Shown here piece after piece: positions 1 to 8,020 of a stretch of DNA of 64,000 bases. Made by a program: the position numbers and the translations under genes. Within the stretch, counting starts at the first letter, position 1. Every line of letters begins with the position of its first letter. The notes under the pieces are model-generated. The model was not told the origin of the DNA and did not search any database. It was given only the letters and a program-made list of their open reading frames with translations. The DNA comes from Lentibacter algarum. GTDB lineage: Bacteria > Pseudomonadota > Alphaproteobacteria > Rhodobacterales > Rhodobacteraceae. Location: NCBI RefSeq assembly GCF_018860975.1, contig NZ_JAHKQI010000005.1:1-64000 (forward strand), in the 5' to 3' direction.

Positions 1-179
1 TCTGGCCCAAACTTGATCACCCATCGATACACGGTCGACCGATCAACGGTGATCCCGCGTTCTGCGAGCAGATCCACCACGTCCTGATAGGATAGCGGAA
101 ACCGCAAATACCAACGGACGGCGCACAAAATGATCACTGCTGGAAACCGATGACGCTTGAATGGCTGTTTACTTGGCAT
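1..179 (-). CDS. IS6-family transposase, N-terminal part (truncated by window edge)
   Basis: Translation from the ATG at 179-177 gives 59 residues beginning MPSKQPFKRHRFP and continuing with AVRWYLRFPLSYQDV and ERGITVDRSTVYRWV. This is the characteristic N-terminal helix-turn-helix region of IS6-family DDE transposases, which act by replicative transposition and cointegrate formation. The catalytic DDE core lies beyond the edge and cannot be checked. The assignment rests on recognition of this conserved N-terminus plus the terminal repeat about 45 bp upstream. Confidence 0.85.
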   Translation of the reverse strand, partial: MPSKQPFKRHRFPAVIILCAVRWYLRFPLSYQDVVDLLAERGITVDRSTVYRWVIKFGP

Positions 180-235
180 AATGGCCCCTTTCACAACTAT
201 AATCGCAAAATTTCGCCGGTTAATGCAACAGTCCC
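1..235 (-). mobile_element. End of an IS6-family insertion sequence, cut by the left window edge
   Basis: The strip holds the start of a transposase gene reading leftward off the window. Outside it, on the minus strand, is the terminal sequence GGGACTGTTGCA (positions 235 to 224), which resembles the known IS6/IS26-type end GGCACTGTTGCA. The likely outer boundary is therefore base 235. Only 2 bp separate it from the stop codon of the neighbouring AraC-type gene. The far end and the target duplication lie outside the window, so the element cannot be judged complete or active. Confidence 0.75.
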
Positions 236-237
236 GC

Positions 238-1191
238 TTAGGTTAAGGCGTTGCGGTAATCGCGCGGACTTTGGCCATTGTGCGTACGAAACAGCGTTGA
301 AAAGTTCTGCATGTTTGAAAACCCGTGACGGAATGCAATCTCGCTGATGGATTGATGGGCAAACCGACCGTCGCGCAGGTTATGGGCTACCGCCTCAAGC
401 CGCTTTTGGCGGATGTAGGTGCTTAGCGTTACGTCTTCTTTGGCAAAAATCTCACCCAGCCGGCGCACCGACATGCTGATTTCATCAGCAACCATCTTGC
501 GGTCAAGATCGGGATTTCCAAGGTTGTTTCGAATGAACGATTTGGCGCGCAGCAGCACGTGCTGTTCCGGCGATGAAAGTTCAACCTTGTCCCCACTCTC
601 AGAGGCAAGGCCTGTCGCGATCAAATCAATCAACGTGTCTTGCAGCAGGTTTTGCAGCATCGGATTGGGGGTATTCACATGCTCCGAAAACGCGAGGATA
701 TTCTCGCGCACTAGTTTGCCGATCCCCGATTGTCCGTCGATGGTGCGCGCTGTCAGGCTTTCGGCATTAGGCAAACGATCCATCAATTTACTGGCAGGAA
801 GTTGTACAACCGTCTGGCTAAAATCATCGGACAGTTTCAGGCTGTACGGGTCCGTGCTGGAATAGAGAGCCATGTCACCAGGACGCAAAAGCGCGGTTTT
901 CCCGAACTGAGTCACCTGGGACGATTCGGCTGTTTGCAGGCTCAACAGGAAATATGCATCCGACGCAGCCCCGATGTCTCGTTTGCGCCGATCCACCGTA
1001 TGGGACAGCCCCGCAACCCGCGAAATTGACAACACAGAATGACGCGCGATGTCTATCAAACCCCTGAAATGGGTTCGGTTTTCAGCATCGCACCCTAATT
1101 TCACATAGCTGTCACAGACCGATTCTTTCCAATAGGCAATGCGGTCAGCCGGGGCGACGTCGTTCGTGTCGTAGCGTGTTTGAATATCCAT
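238..1191 (-). CDS. AraC-family transcriptional regulator, NitR/FeaR-like
   Basis: A 317-residue regulator. Roughly residues 1-190 match the AraC_binding_2 type of sensor domain, and the last 100 form a two-helix-turn-helix AraC DNA-binding domain (ISEIAFRHGFSNMQNFSTLF, SPRDYR). The start is taken at ATG 1191, preceded by GGGA about 9 bases away; an in-frame TTG at 1206 is less likely. The gene is divergent from a nitrilase, and this family includes the known nitrilase activator NitR of Rhodococcus. It is therefore inferred to sense a nitrile or product and control the flanking operon. Its stop codon lies 2 bp from an IS6-type end, so the last residues could in principle have been altered by the insertion, although the C-terminus looks normal. 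Confidence 0.88.
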   Translation of the reverse strand: MDIQTRYDTNDVAPADRIAYWKESVCDSYVKLGCDAENRTHFRGLIDIARHSVLSISRVAGLSHTVDRRKRDIGAASDAYFLLSLQTAESSQVTQFGKTALLRPGDMALYSSTDPYSLKLSDDFSQTVVQLPASKLMDRLPNAESLTARTIDGQSGIGKLVRENILAFSEHVNTPNPMLQNLLQDTLIDLIATGLASESGDKVELSSPEQHVLLRAKSFIRNNLGNPDLDRKMVADEISMSVRRLGEIFAKEDVTLSTYIRQKRLEAVAHNLRDGRFAHQSISEIAFRHGFSNMQNFSTLFRTHNGQSPRDYRNALT

Positions 1192-1227
1192 AAAAACTAG
1201 TCCCAAAGTTAACTAATCATCCCCAGT

Positions 1228-1327
1228 TTGCACCAAAACACAAGTTTTTCCGCCCTTTTTCAAAAGCACGACACCATGAAGCTGTGCAGGGTTATTGGCA
1301 GCAAGCGGAGCACAACTTGCACCAAAA
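1228..1327. promoter_or_regulatory. Exact 11-bp direct repeats between araC-type gene and nitrilase; candidate operators
   Basis: TTGCACCAAAA occurs at 1228-1238 and again at 1317-1327, 89 bp apart in the same orientation. The first copy sits just upstream of the AraC-type gene start. The second runs into the AGGAGG ribosome-binding site of the nitrilase. AraC regulators typically bind direct repeats, sometimes at a distance through looping, so these are plausible sites for the adjacent regulator. The assignment is inferred from position and sequence identity only. Confidence 0.5.
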
Positions 1328-1338
1328 GGAGGAAACCC

Positions 1339-2355
1339 ATGTCTACGCAATTCAAAGTCGCCGCGGTTCAGGCCGCACCCTGTTTTCTGGATCTGGACGC
1401 TGGCATCGACAAAGCCATCGGCCTGATCCAAGAAGCCGCCAAGAACGGCGCGCACCTGATCGCGTTCAGCGAAACATGGCTGCCCGGTTACCCAAATCAC
1501 ATCTGGTTGGGCCCTGTCGCGTGGCAGATGCAGTTCGTTGGCCGCTACTTCGATAACTCCATTGAGGCGGGCAGCGAACAAGAGGCACGCCTTGCCAAAG
1601 CCTGCCGCGACAACAACATCCAGCTTTCCATGGGCTGTTCGGAACGTGCGGGCGGGTCTTTGTACATCGCCCAGTGGCACTTTGATGAAACAGGGGAGGT
1701 CGTGAACCGCCGTCGCAAGCTAAAACCAACCCATGTTGAACGCACCGTTTACGGCGAAGGCGACGGGTCTGATCTGAACGTCGTGCAGACCAAGATCGGT
1801 CGTGTCGGCCAACTGGCGTGCTGGGAACACCTTCAGCCGCTGTCCAAATACGCCATGTATGCGCAGGATGAACAGATTCACATCGCGGCTTGGCCGAACC
1901 TGCATCTTTACAAAGATATGGCCTATGCCCTTGGCCCCGTCGTCAACAATGGCGCGTCGATGCTTTATGCTGTTGAAGGATCGTGTTTCGTAGTTGCCCC
2001 CTGTTCGCTTGTCACCAAAGAAATGCAGGACATGCTGTGTGACGGCAACAAAGACATGGAAGCGATGATGCCGGTTGGCGGTGGCCACACGCGCATCTTT
2101 GCGCCCGACGGGTCAGAACTGGCGGAACATATCCCCCATGATCAAGAAGGCATCATGTACGCAGACATCGATCTGCACATGATCGGCTATGCCAAAAACG
2201 CCGCTGATCCGGCGGGACACTATGCCAAACGTGACAGCACACGCCTGCTGATCAACCGCAACAAACAGTCCGCTGTCGTCAATTTTGATGATGCGTCCGG
2301 CTGGGAAGAAGTGGTCGAACAGCGCAGCGCGGCCATCGATACAGCCGCAGAATAA
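1339..2355 (+). CDS. Nitrilase (aliphatic-nitrilase type)
   Basis: A 338-residue carbon-nitrogen hydrolase that would convert a nitrile to its carboxylic acid and ammonia. The catalytic triad is visible: Glu45 in AFSETWLPGYP, Lys129 in RRKLKPTH, and nucleophile Cys161 in GQLACWEHLQPL. The Cys-Trp-Glu context and EGDGSDL are typical of true nitrilases rather than amidases. The start at 1339 follows a strong AGGAGG; the reading frame stays open upstream to 1228 but without a family-like N-terminus. It leads a co-directional operon with a PNPOx-type gene and a LIV-type transporter. The substrate cannot be told from sequence; cyanide-specific relatives are less likely given the motif context. Confidence 0.93.
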   Translation: MSTQFKVAAVQAAPCFLDLDAGIDKAIGLIQEAAKNGAHLIAFSETWLPGYPNHIWLGPVAWQMQFVGRYFDNSIEAGSEQEARLAKACRDNNIQLSMGCSERAGGSLYIAQWHFDETGEVVNRRRKLKPTHVERTVYGEGDGSDLNVVQTKIGRVGQLACWEHLQPLSKYAMYAQDEQIHIAAWPNLHLYKDMAYALGPVVNNGASMLYAVEGSCFVVAPCSLVTKEMQDMLCDGNKDMEAMMPVGGGHTRIFAPDGSELAEHIPHDQEGIMYADIDLHMIGYAKNAADPAGHYAKRDSTRLLINRNKQSAVVNFDDASGWEEVVEQRSAAIDTAAE

Positions 2356-2412
2356 CCGAACCTCTGGCCTCGCAGTGTTTGCGGGGCCAGTGATGCGATC
2401 AGGGAGACGCGC

Positions 2413-3102
2413 ATGTCAGACCAAGAACCAGCAATTTCAAATCCGGATGATTTTTACACGGATGCGCAGCGCAAACTGCAAGCCGAAAACGGCCACGACA
2501 AACTGGCACTGGCCGTTGTCGGCGCCATCGTGCGCGATGAGCTTGAAGACTATCACATCGACTACATTCAAAGCCGCGATTACTTTTTCCTGTCCACCGT
2601 AACGGCGGACGGCGAACCAACGGTCAGCTACAAAGGCGGGCCCGTGGGCTTCGTGAAACACCTAGGCGACAACACGTTGTTGTTCCCCAACTACGACGGC
2701 AACGGTATGTGGTTGTCGATGGGCAATATCGATGCGGCCAGCAAGGTCGGCATGTTGTTCATGGACTTTGAGACACCGTGGCGCATCCGTGTCCAAGGGG
2801 ATGCCAAAATCTCCACAAACCCCGATCTGATGGCGCATTTCCCGGGCTGCAATATGGTCGCCCAGGTCAAAGTGACCCGCGTGTTCCAGAACTGCGCCCG
2901 CATGATCCACAAACACAAACGGGTTGAGGAAAAATCAATCTACGTGCCAGACGCGGACGGCAAACAGCCCTACCCCGCATGGAAACGGATCGAACCCCTT
3001 CAGCCTTTCTTGCACCCCGACGATCAGGGCAAGGCCGAAAAGGCCGGCGGTTTGATCAGCGAAGAAGAATACATGGGCAAAGTCATGGACGGCTCGTCGT
3101 AA
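2413..3102 (+). CDS. Pyridoxamine 5'-phosphate oxidase family protein
   Basis: A 229-residue protein with a split-barrel flavin-binding fold, recognised from FLSTVTADGEPTVSYKGGP, the stretch LLFPNYDGNGMWLSMGNI, and PWRIRVQGDAKI further on. Members bind FMN, F420 or haem and are often general oxidoreductases, so the reaction is not predictable. It lies 57 bp downstream of the nitrilase and 44 bp upstream of the transporter binding-protein gene, so it is probably co-transcribed. No signal peptide is present, suggesting cytosolic action. It is too divergent from PdxH to be called the vitamin B6 enzyme. Confidence 0.82.
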   Translation: MSDQEPAISNPDDFYTDAQRKLQAENGHDKLALAVVGAIVRDELEDYHIDYIQSRDYFFLSTVTADGEPTVSYKGGPVGFVKHLGDNTLLFPNYDGNGMWLSMGNIDAASKVGMLFMDFETPWRIRVQGDAKISTNPDLMAHFPGCNMVAQVKVTRVFQNCARMIHKHKRVEEKSIYVPDADGKQPYPAWKRIEPLQPFLHPDDQGKAEKAGGLISEEEYMGKVMDGSS

Positions 3103-3146
3103 CGGCGCGCAGGCCCTGCCCCTAGAAATCCAACAGGAGAAAACCA

Positions 3147-4412
3147 ATGAAACTGACAACAACCCTTTTAGCAGGGGCGGCGGCGCTATGCCTTGCCTCA
3201 TTTGCAAACAGTGCTGCGGCAGACGGCCATGGCCCCAGCTGCGGACTAAACACAGGCGAGGCCGCAACAGGTGAGCCGATCAAGGTTGGCGGCATCAACG
3301 GTAACGCCCCTCCCGGTGACTTTTCAGGCGGCACAGACGCAGCTGCGGCTTATTTCGATTGCGTAAACGCCAATGGCGGCATCAACGGTCGCCCCATCGA
3401 ATACATCGTTGAAAACGATCAGTGGAACCCTGAACTGGCAGGCCAAGTTGCCGCCAAACTGGTGAACGACGATGGCGTTGTCGCGCTAGTCGGGAATGGG
3501 TCCGTCGTGTCCATGGCCGTGAACGCGAACCTTTATGAAGAAGAAGACGTGATGGTCATGGCCTCGGGCTGTGCGATTTCCGAGTGCTACGAATCTTCTA
3601 ACATCGTGTCCACCAACCAAGGCCCCCTGCCATCCGGCATCGGCGCGCTGACCTACGCGGTTGAAGAGCTGGGTACAAAAAACGCCGCCTGCATCGGCTT
3701 TAACATCCCCAACAACGGCGGTTGGGCTTGCGATTGGATGGAAGATTACATGTCCAGCCAAGGCCTGACAGGCACGTCCATTCTGATGGATCCAACAGCG
3801 GTCGATCTGAACTCAGTCTACCTTCAGGCTCTGTCCGAAGGCGCTGATACAATCCTGTTGATGCTTCCTGCCGGTCCAGCGATTGGCCTGCTGAAGGTCG
3901 CCGAAGAACAAGGCGGTCGCGATTTGTTCAAATGGGTCTCCCCCACACCGCTGTATGAACCCGGCGTGGCTGACGTGCTGGGCGACTACTGGAACGACAA
4001 CCTCTATATCCACATCGAACTCGCGCCTTTTGACAGCGATGGAGCTGACAACCAGAACTGGGCCGCCGTTGTCGAGGCGTTCGGCCAAGACGGGGATCGC
4101 CGCGATACGTTTTCCCAGTCAGGTTATATTTCTGCCAAGTTCTTCGTAGAGGCCTTGTTGGAACTGGACACTGACAGCATTGATCGCGCCACCGTCAGCG
4201 ATGCGATTCGTGCCATCAACGGTGCGGAATCCGATCTGCTCTGTGCGCCATATTATGTCGGCGATGCAGACCGTCACATGCCCAACAGCACAGGCCGCAT
4301 GGTGGCTTATACAGGCAGCGCGTTCGAAGTGGTCCGCGACTGTTTCGCCATCGAGAGCAGCTACTTTGAGCCGATTCGCGCCCAAGAAGCCGCCCTCGGC
4401 ATTACACAATAA
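3147..4412 (+). CDS. Periplasmic substrate-binding protein of a LIV-type ABC transporter
   Basis: A 421-residue type-I periplasmic binding protein (Peripla_BP_6 / LivK class). The first 25 residues form a Sec signal peptide with cleavage likely after SAAA. The mature part opens with GEPIKVGGINGNAPPG and contains the family-typical AAYFDCVNANGGINGRPIEY and VALVGNGSVVSM. Several cysteines (GCAISECYES, GGWACDWM) suggest disulfides. It is followed by two permease and two ATPase genes. Because the operon begins with a nitrilase, the cargo may be a nitrile, amide or related small molecule rather than a branched-chain amino acid; this is inference from context. Confidence 0.9.
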   Translation: MKLTTTLLAGAAALCLASFANSAAADGHGPSCGLNTGEAATGEPIKVGGINGNAPPGDFSGGTDAAAAYFDCVNANGGINGRPIEYIVENDQWNPELAGQVAAKLVNDDGVVALVGNGSVVSMAVNANLYEEEDVMVMASGCAISECYESSNIVSTNQGPLPSGIGALTYAVEELGTKNAACIGFNIPNNGGWACDWMEDYMSSQGLTGTSILMDPTAVDLNSVYLQALSEGADTILLMLPAGPAIGLLKVAEEQGGRDLFKWVSPTPLYEPGVADVLGDYWNDNLYIHIELAPFDSDGADNQNWAAVVEAFGQDGDRRDTFSQSGYISAKFFVEALLELDTDSIDRATVSDAIRAINGAESDLLCAPYYVGDADRHMPNSTGRMVAYTGSAFEVVRDCFAIESSYFEPIRAQEAALGITQ

Positions 4413-4424
4413 CCTCCCTGAACT

Positions 4425-4451
4425 GGTCGGCGGACGCTCTGTCCGTCGGCC
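4425..4451 (+). other. Intergenic stem-loop between binding-protein and permease genes
   Basis: GGTCGGCGGAC (4425-4435) pairs fully with GTCCGTCGGCC (4441-4451), counting two G-U pairs, around a five-base loop. No T-run follows. Such stem-loops commonly protect or partly terminate the message after a binding-protein gene, giving more binding protein than permease. The function here is inferred. Confidence 0.55.
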
Positions 4452-4478
4452 ACTTTTCACCGAATTTTTCATCCAAGG

Positions 4479-5357
4479 ATGTCCGCCATGGTTTACGGCC
4501 TTTTCCTCGTCTCCGGACTCGCTGTTGGTTCGCTTTACGCCTTGGGCGGTATCGGGCTGGTAATCCTGCGCAACTCTACCGGCGTGCTCAACTTTGCCTA
4601 CGGTGCGATTGCCGCGTTTAGCGCGATGTTTGCATGGCAGGTCACGGATTGGGGATTGCCGGGTGTGATCTCTTGGATATCGGCCGTCTGCATCGGCATT
4701 CTTTTGTCGGTGGCTTACGGCCGCCTGATCGCCCCGTCGCTCGCGTGGCGCGAACCTGCTGTCAAAGCCATCGCAACGCTTGGCTATATGCTAATTCTTT
4801 TGGGCTTGATCGGATTTATCTGGGAAGACGCCCTGCGCAGGATCGACCTGCCGTCTGACAAAATCGGCCTGTCTTTGCTGGGTGTGCGCGTCACCCTGAC
4901 CCGCATCATCGCCTTTGTTGTCAGTATCGCAGTTGTCATCGGCATGGTGCAATACTTGCGCCGCTCCAATATGGGGCTGAACATGCGCGCCTTGGCCGAC
5001 AACCGCGACCACGCCGCGTTGCTGGGCATCCCGATTGTGCGGACCGAAACCATCGCTTGGGGGATTTCCGGCGCTTTGGCAGGGTTCACGGGCCTGATCT
5101 TTGGCAGCCTTGTGCGTCTTGAACCCACTGTAATCACCTTCATGGTTATTCCCGCTGTCGCTGCGGCGATTTGCGGGCGGCTAACGTCCCTGCCGTTGAC
5201 GCTGGCGGGGGGGCTTTTCATAGGTGTCGCGGAATCCATGCTGACCCTCTACAAGCCTGCCGCGCCCTTGCGCACTATGGCCCCCTTCCTGATCGCCGCC
5301 CTTGTTATCATTTGGATGCAGCGCGGCCAGAAACTCACCTTCGCGAAAGAGGTCTAG
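4479..5357 (+). CDS. LIV-type ABC transporter permease (LivH-like)
   Basis: A 292-residue inner-membrane permease of the BPD_transp_2 family with about eight hydrophobic helices. The N-terminus (GLAVGSLYALGGIGLVIL) and GVLNFAYGAIAAFSAMFAW are diagnostic of LivH subunits. The cytoplasmic coupling segment NMGLNMRALADNRDHAALLGI contacts the ATPases in this family. It is preceded by a stem-loop and followed after 1 bp by the LivM-like gene, so translation is probably coupled. It forms a heteromeric channel with LivM. Confidence 0.9.
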   Translation: MSAMVYGLFLVSGLAVGSLYALGGIGLVILRNSTGVLNFAYGAIAAFSAMFAWQVTDWGLPGVISWISAVCIGILLSVAYGRLIAPSLAWREPAVKAIATLGYMLILLGLIGFIWEDALRRIDLPSDKIGLSLLGVRVTLTRIIAFVVSIAVVIGMVQYLRRSNMGLNMRALADNRDHAALLGIPIVRTETIAWGISGALAGFTGLIFGSLVRLEPTVITFMVIPAVAAAICGRLTSLPLTLAGGLFIGVAESMLTLYKPAAPLRTMAPFLIAALVIIWMQRGQKLTFAKEV

Positions 5358-5358
5358 G

Positions 5359-6312
5359 ATGCCCCGTTCTCAAATCACGCCCCTTGCCATACTGCTGATC
5401 GGGGTTCTGATCTTACCGCTGATCCTGTCGTCCCTTTGGGTCAAGGTTGTCACCTCTGCTGCGATCTTTGCCCTTGGTGCGGCGGGAATTTCGGTGCTGT
5501 TCGCACAACTTGGCCTGATCAATCTGGCGCAGATCGCGCTGATCGGGGTCGGCGGTTGGGTCGCCTTGCGGCTGAACTACGCCACGCCGCTGCCGTTCAC
5601 GGTGATTGTTGTTATCGCGGGCGTGGCCACGGCCTTTGTCGGGGCAATCCTCGCATTGCCTGCATTGCGGATGCGGGGGCTGTACCTCGCACTGGTGACG
5701 CTGATGGCAGCGGGCGCGTTTCAAATCCTGTTCAACGCGTTTCAATTCCCCAACGGCGGCGAAGGGTTCTGGGGCGTCGCGCGCCAATCGGCGGCTGACA
5801 TTCGCCGCCCCAGTGTGGCGCAAAGCGATGTTGGCTACCTGCGCTATACCCTTGTCATCATGGCTGCCGGATTTGGACTCGTGGCGCTGCATCGCATCAC
5901 CGGACCCGGCCGTGCGTGGGCGATGATCCGTCAATCAGAGGCCAACGCCATGGCCGCTGGCATCAACGTGACGTTCTATAAAATCTGGGCCTTTGCCCTG
6001 TCGGGCCTATTGGCCGGGATTGCGGGTGCATTGCTGTCGGGCGCGCTTGGCCAGCTTGATGCGCGCAGTTTCCTCGCGTCCGAAGGGATCTTGCTATTTG
6101 CCCTAGCGGTTGTTGGCGGGGCCTATTCTTGGGTCGGCGCGATCATTGCAGGCGTTCTATATAAACTGCTGCCCGCGTTGTTGAACGACTGGGGCCTGTC
6201 CGCAGACCTCGCGCTGATCTTGTTCGGCGCTGCTCTATTGCACGCGATCATGACCGCCCCGCGCGGCATCGCGGGTCAGTTGCTGGGTGCATTGCAAAGG
6301 AAACCGTCATGA
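5359..6312 (+). CDS. LIV-type ABC transporter permease (LivM-like)
   Basis: A 317-residue membrane permease with LivM signatures: FAQLGLINLAQIALIGVGGW near the N-terminus, LPALRMRGLYLALVTLM in the middle, and the coupling motif IRQSEANAMAAGINVTFYK. The start ATG at 5359 is one base after the LivH stop; an in-frame start at 5302 would overlap LivH and is rejected. The 3' end overlaps the ATPase gene start by 4 bp (ATGA). Being 317 residues long, it has no fused ATPase domain, unlike some LivM proteins. Confidence 0.9.
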   Translation: MPRSQITPLAILLIGVLILPLILSSLWVKVVTSAAIFALGAAGISVLFAQLGLINLAQIALIGVGGWVALRLNYATPLPFTVIVVIAGVATAFVGAILALPALRMRGLYLALVTLMAAGAFQILFNAFQFPNGGEGFWGVARQSAADIRRPSVAQSDVGYLRYTLVIMAAGFGLVALHRITGPGRAWAMIRQSEANAMAAGINVTFYKIWAFALSGLLAGIAGALLSGALGQLDARSFLASEGILLFALAVVGGAYSWVGAIIAGVLYKLLPALLNDWGLSADLALILFGAALLHAIMTAPRGIAGQLLGALQRKPS

Positions 6313-7013
6313 TCACCATCGAAAACCTGACCGTGAAATACGGCGGCGTTGTCGCGCTGGACAGCTTAACCCTGAATATCAGCGATGACGTGGTCGGGCT
6401 GATTGGTCCCAACGGCGCAGGCAAAACTACGCTGACAAACGCCTTTTCGGGTTTTGCGCCAGTAACGGACGGAAAGGTCGTGATTGACGGGGTAAACCTG
6501 TTGCACATGGCACCGCACAAACGCGCCTGCTGGGGCCTCGCGCGGTCATTTCAGAAGGTGCAGGTCGTCGATGACATCACTGTCGCCGATCACCTGCGCA
6601 CAGTGCTGACAGCCAACGGCGTGCCGCGCAGCGCACGCAATGCCCGAATGTCCGAGGTACTTGATTTCACCAACATAACCGACGAGCGCGACACCCTCGG
6701 AGCCGATCTGAACCCGTTTCAAAAGCGCATGACAGAGATCGCCAAATGCCTCATCGACCGCCCGCGGATCATCCTGCTCGATGAACCGGGTGGTGGTCTA
6801 TCTGAAGGGGAAATGCAGCACTTGCGGTTCATCATCCGCGAGACAAAGTCGCGTTTTGGCGCGCAGATCATCATGGTCGACCACGACGTTGATCTGATCC
6901 GCGATGTCTGCGCGTCAACGGCAGTGCTAGATTTTGGAAAACTGATCGCCTTTGGTCCCACCGAAGACGTGCTGCGCGATGAAGCCGTCAAAGCCGCCTA
7001 TCTGGGTCGCTAA
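6309..7013 (+). CDS. LIV-type ABC transporter ATP-binding protein (LivG-like), degenerate signature motif
   Basis: A 234-residue ATPase. Walker A GPNGAGKT is at 33-40 and Walker B IILLDEP with the catalytic Glu159 at 154-160, followed by a switch His in MVDHDVDLI. The ABC signature, normally LS-GGQ-like (LSYGQ in LivG), reads LNPFQKR at 134-140. That is a weak match, since the Ser and Gly that contact ATP are missing. One ATP site of the LivG/LivF heterodimer may therefore be poorly hydrolytic, as known for asymmetric ABC transporters. It overlaps livM by 4 bp. Confidence 0.88.
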   Translation: MITIENLTVKYGGVVALDSLTLNISDDVVGLIGPNGAGKTTLTNAFSGFAPVTDGKVVIDGVNLLHMAPHKRACWGLARSFQKVQVVDDITVADHLRTVLTANGVPRSARNARMSEVLDFTNITDERDTLGADLNPFQKRMTEIAKCLIDRPRIILLDEPGGGLSEGEMQHLRFIIRETKSRFGAQIIMVDHDVDLIRDVCASTAVLDFGKLIAFGPTEDVLRDEAVKAAYLGR

Positions 7014-7028
7014 GAAAGGAACATTACC

Positions 7029-7733
7029 ATGTTAAAAGCGAGCAATCTCACCATCAAATCCAACACCCGTACTGTGATTGACGATGTGTCGCTTGAGGTC
7101 GCCGAGGGCCAGATTGTTGCCCTTCTTGGTCCCAACGGGGCCGGAAAATCCGAACTGGTGCTGTGCCTTGCCGGGGTCATGCCACTGGCGTCGGGTGCAT
7201 TCGCGGTGGATGAAACCTTCCTGAACGGTAAAGGCATTCAGACCATTCGCGCAGCGGGCGTCGCAACGGTGCCCGAAGGTCATCAGGTCTTGGGTGGCCT
7301 GAGTGTGCTTGATAACCTGAAAGCCGCCGGCCACACCCTTGATCCCCGCACCCGCGCCACAGCAGTTGAAAATGCTTTTGTGATCTTCCCTGAGCTTGTC
7401 AAAATCAAAAATCAGGCGGCGGGGTCCCTGTCCGGAGGGCAACAGCAAATGGTCGCCATTGCTCAGGCTCTGGTTTCCAAGCCACGATTTTTATTGATTG
7501 ACGAAATGTCGCTGGGCCTTGCGCCCGTTATTATCGACCGGTTGATTGACGTGATCCGTGACCTGCGCACCAAGGGTATTGGCATCCTGCTGATCGAACA
7601 ATTCACTCAGCTTGCATTGGATGTGGCTGACTATTGTTATGTTTTGTCCCAGGGAAAACTGCGGTTTGAAGGCCACCCTGAGCAGCTCAAGAATGATCGA
7701 ACCATCCTTGAGCAGGCGTATTTGGGCGTCTGA
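7029..7733 (+). CDS. LIV-type ABC transporter ATP-binding protein (LivF-like)
   Basis: A 234-residue ATPase with intact motifs: Walker A GPNGAGKS (34-41), canonical signature LSGGQ (134-138) and Walker B FLLIDEMSLGLAP. LivF hallmarks include VPEGHQVLGGLSVLDNL in the helical subdomain and LLIEQFTQLALDVADYCYVL. It is the last gene of the nitrilase operon, 15 bp after livG, and an AAAGGAAC ribosome-binding site precedes the ATG. It pairs with LivG to power uptake of the operon's unknown substrate. Confidence 0.9.
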   Translation: MLKASNLTIKSNTRTVIDDVSLEVAEGQIVALLGPNGAGKSELVLCLAGVMPLASGAFAVDETFLNGKGIQTIRAAGVATVPEGHQVLGGLSVLDNLKAAGHTLDPRTRATAVENAFVIFPELVKIKNQAAGSLSGGQQQMVAIAQALVSKPRFLLIDEMSLGLAPVIIDRLIDVIRDLRTKGIGILLIEQFTQLALDVADYCYVLSQGKLRFEGHPEQLKNDRTILEQAYLGV

Positions 7734-7734
7734 A

Positions 7735-7920
7735 TTACGGTGACTTGAAACAAGCAGCTGTGATGGATTGCCTTAACGCCGCCAATCCGCCAATCCGCGC
7801 CCGTACATCAAACTGGGGTGAAAAAATTACGCAGCGCGCTCCAGACTGGTGTCGCAATGGCGTCAAGCCAAACAAGGTTCAACACGATTGGCGGCGCTGA
7901 AGTGGCTGGGATCATCAACA
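7735..7920 (-). pseudogene. Decayed IS110-like transposase fragment
   Basis: The 287 bases between livF and the TetR gene hold no intact gene. On the minus strand a broken reading frame gives LTFNSAVDDPSHF, then degenerate sequence and CDTSLERAA with internal stops. This resembles the C-terminal domain of IS110-family transposases, with patterns like LTFxSAIDDPxRF, VGxxLGLTP and GDxSLRxAL. The match is by eye, is short and contains stop codons and gaps. It is offered as a probable remnant, with plain non-coding DNA the alternative. Confidence 0.35.
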
Positions 7921-8020
7921 GCGGAATTGAATGTCAGAACGGCGACATCGTGCCATAGAGAATGCAAAATAGCGGTCAATGCGCGACGCAGGCTCCATCA
8001 CGGCATCGCATTTTCCTAGC

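Noticed and set aside
238-1206. AraC-type gene starting at TTG 1206
   Set aside because: ATG 1191 has a better-spaced GGGA site and gives the usual short N-terminus for the family.
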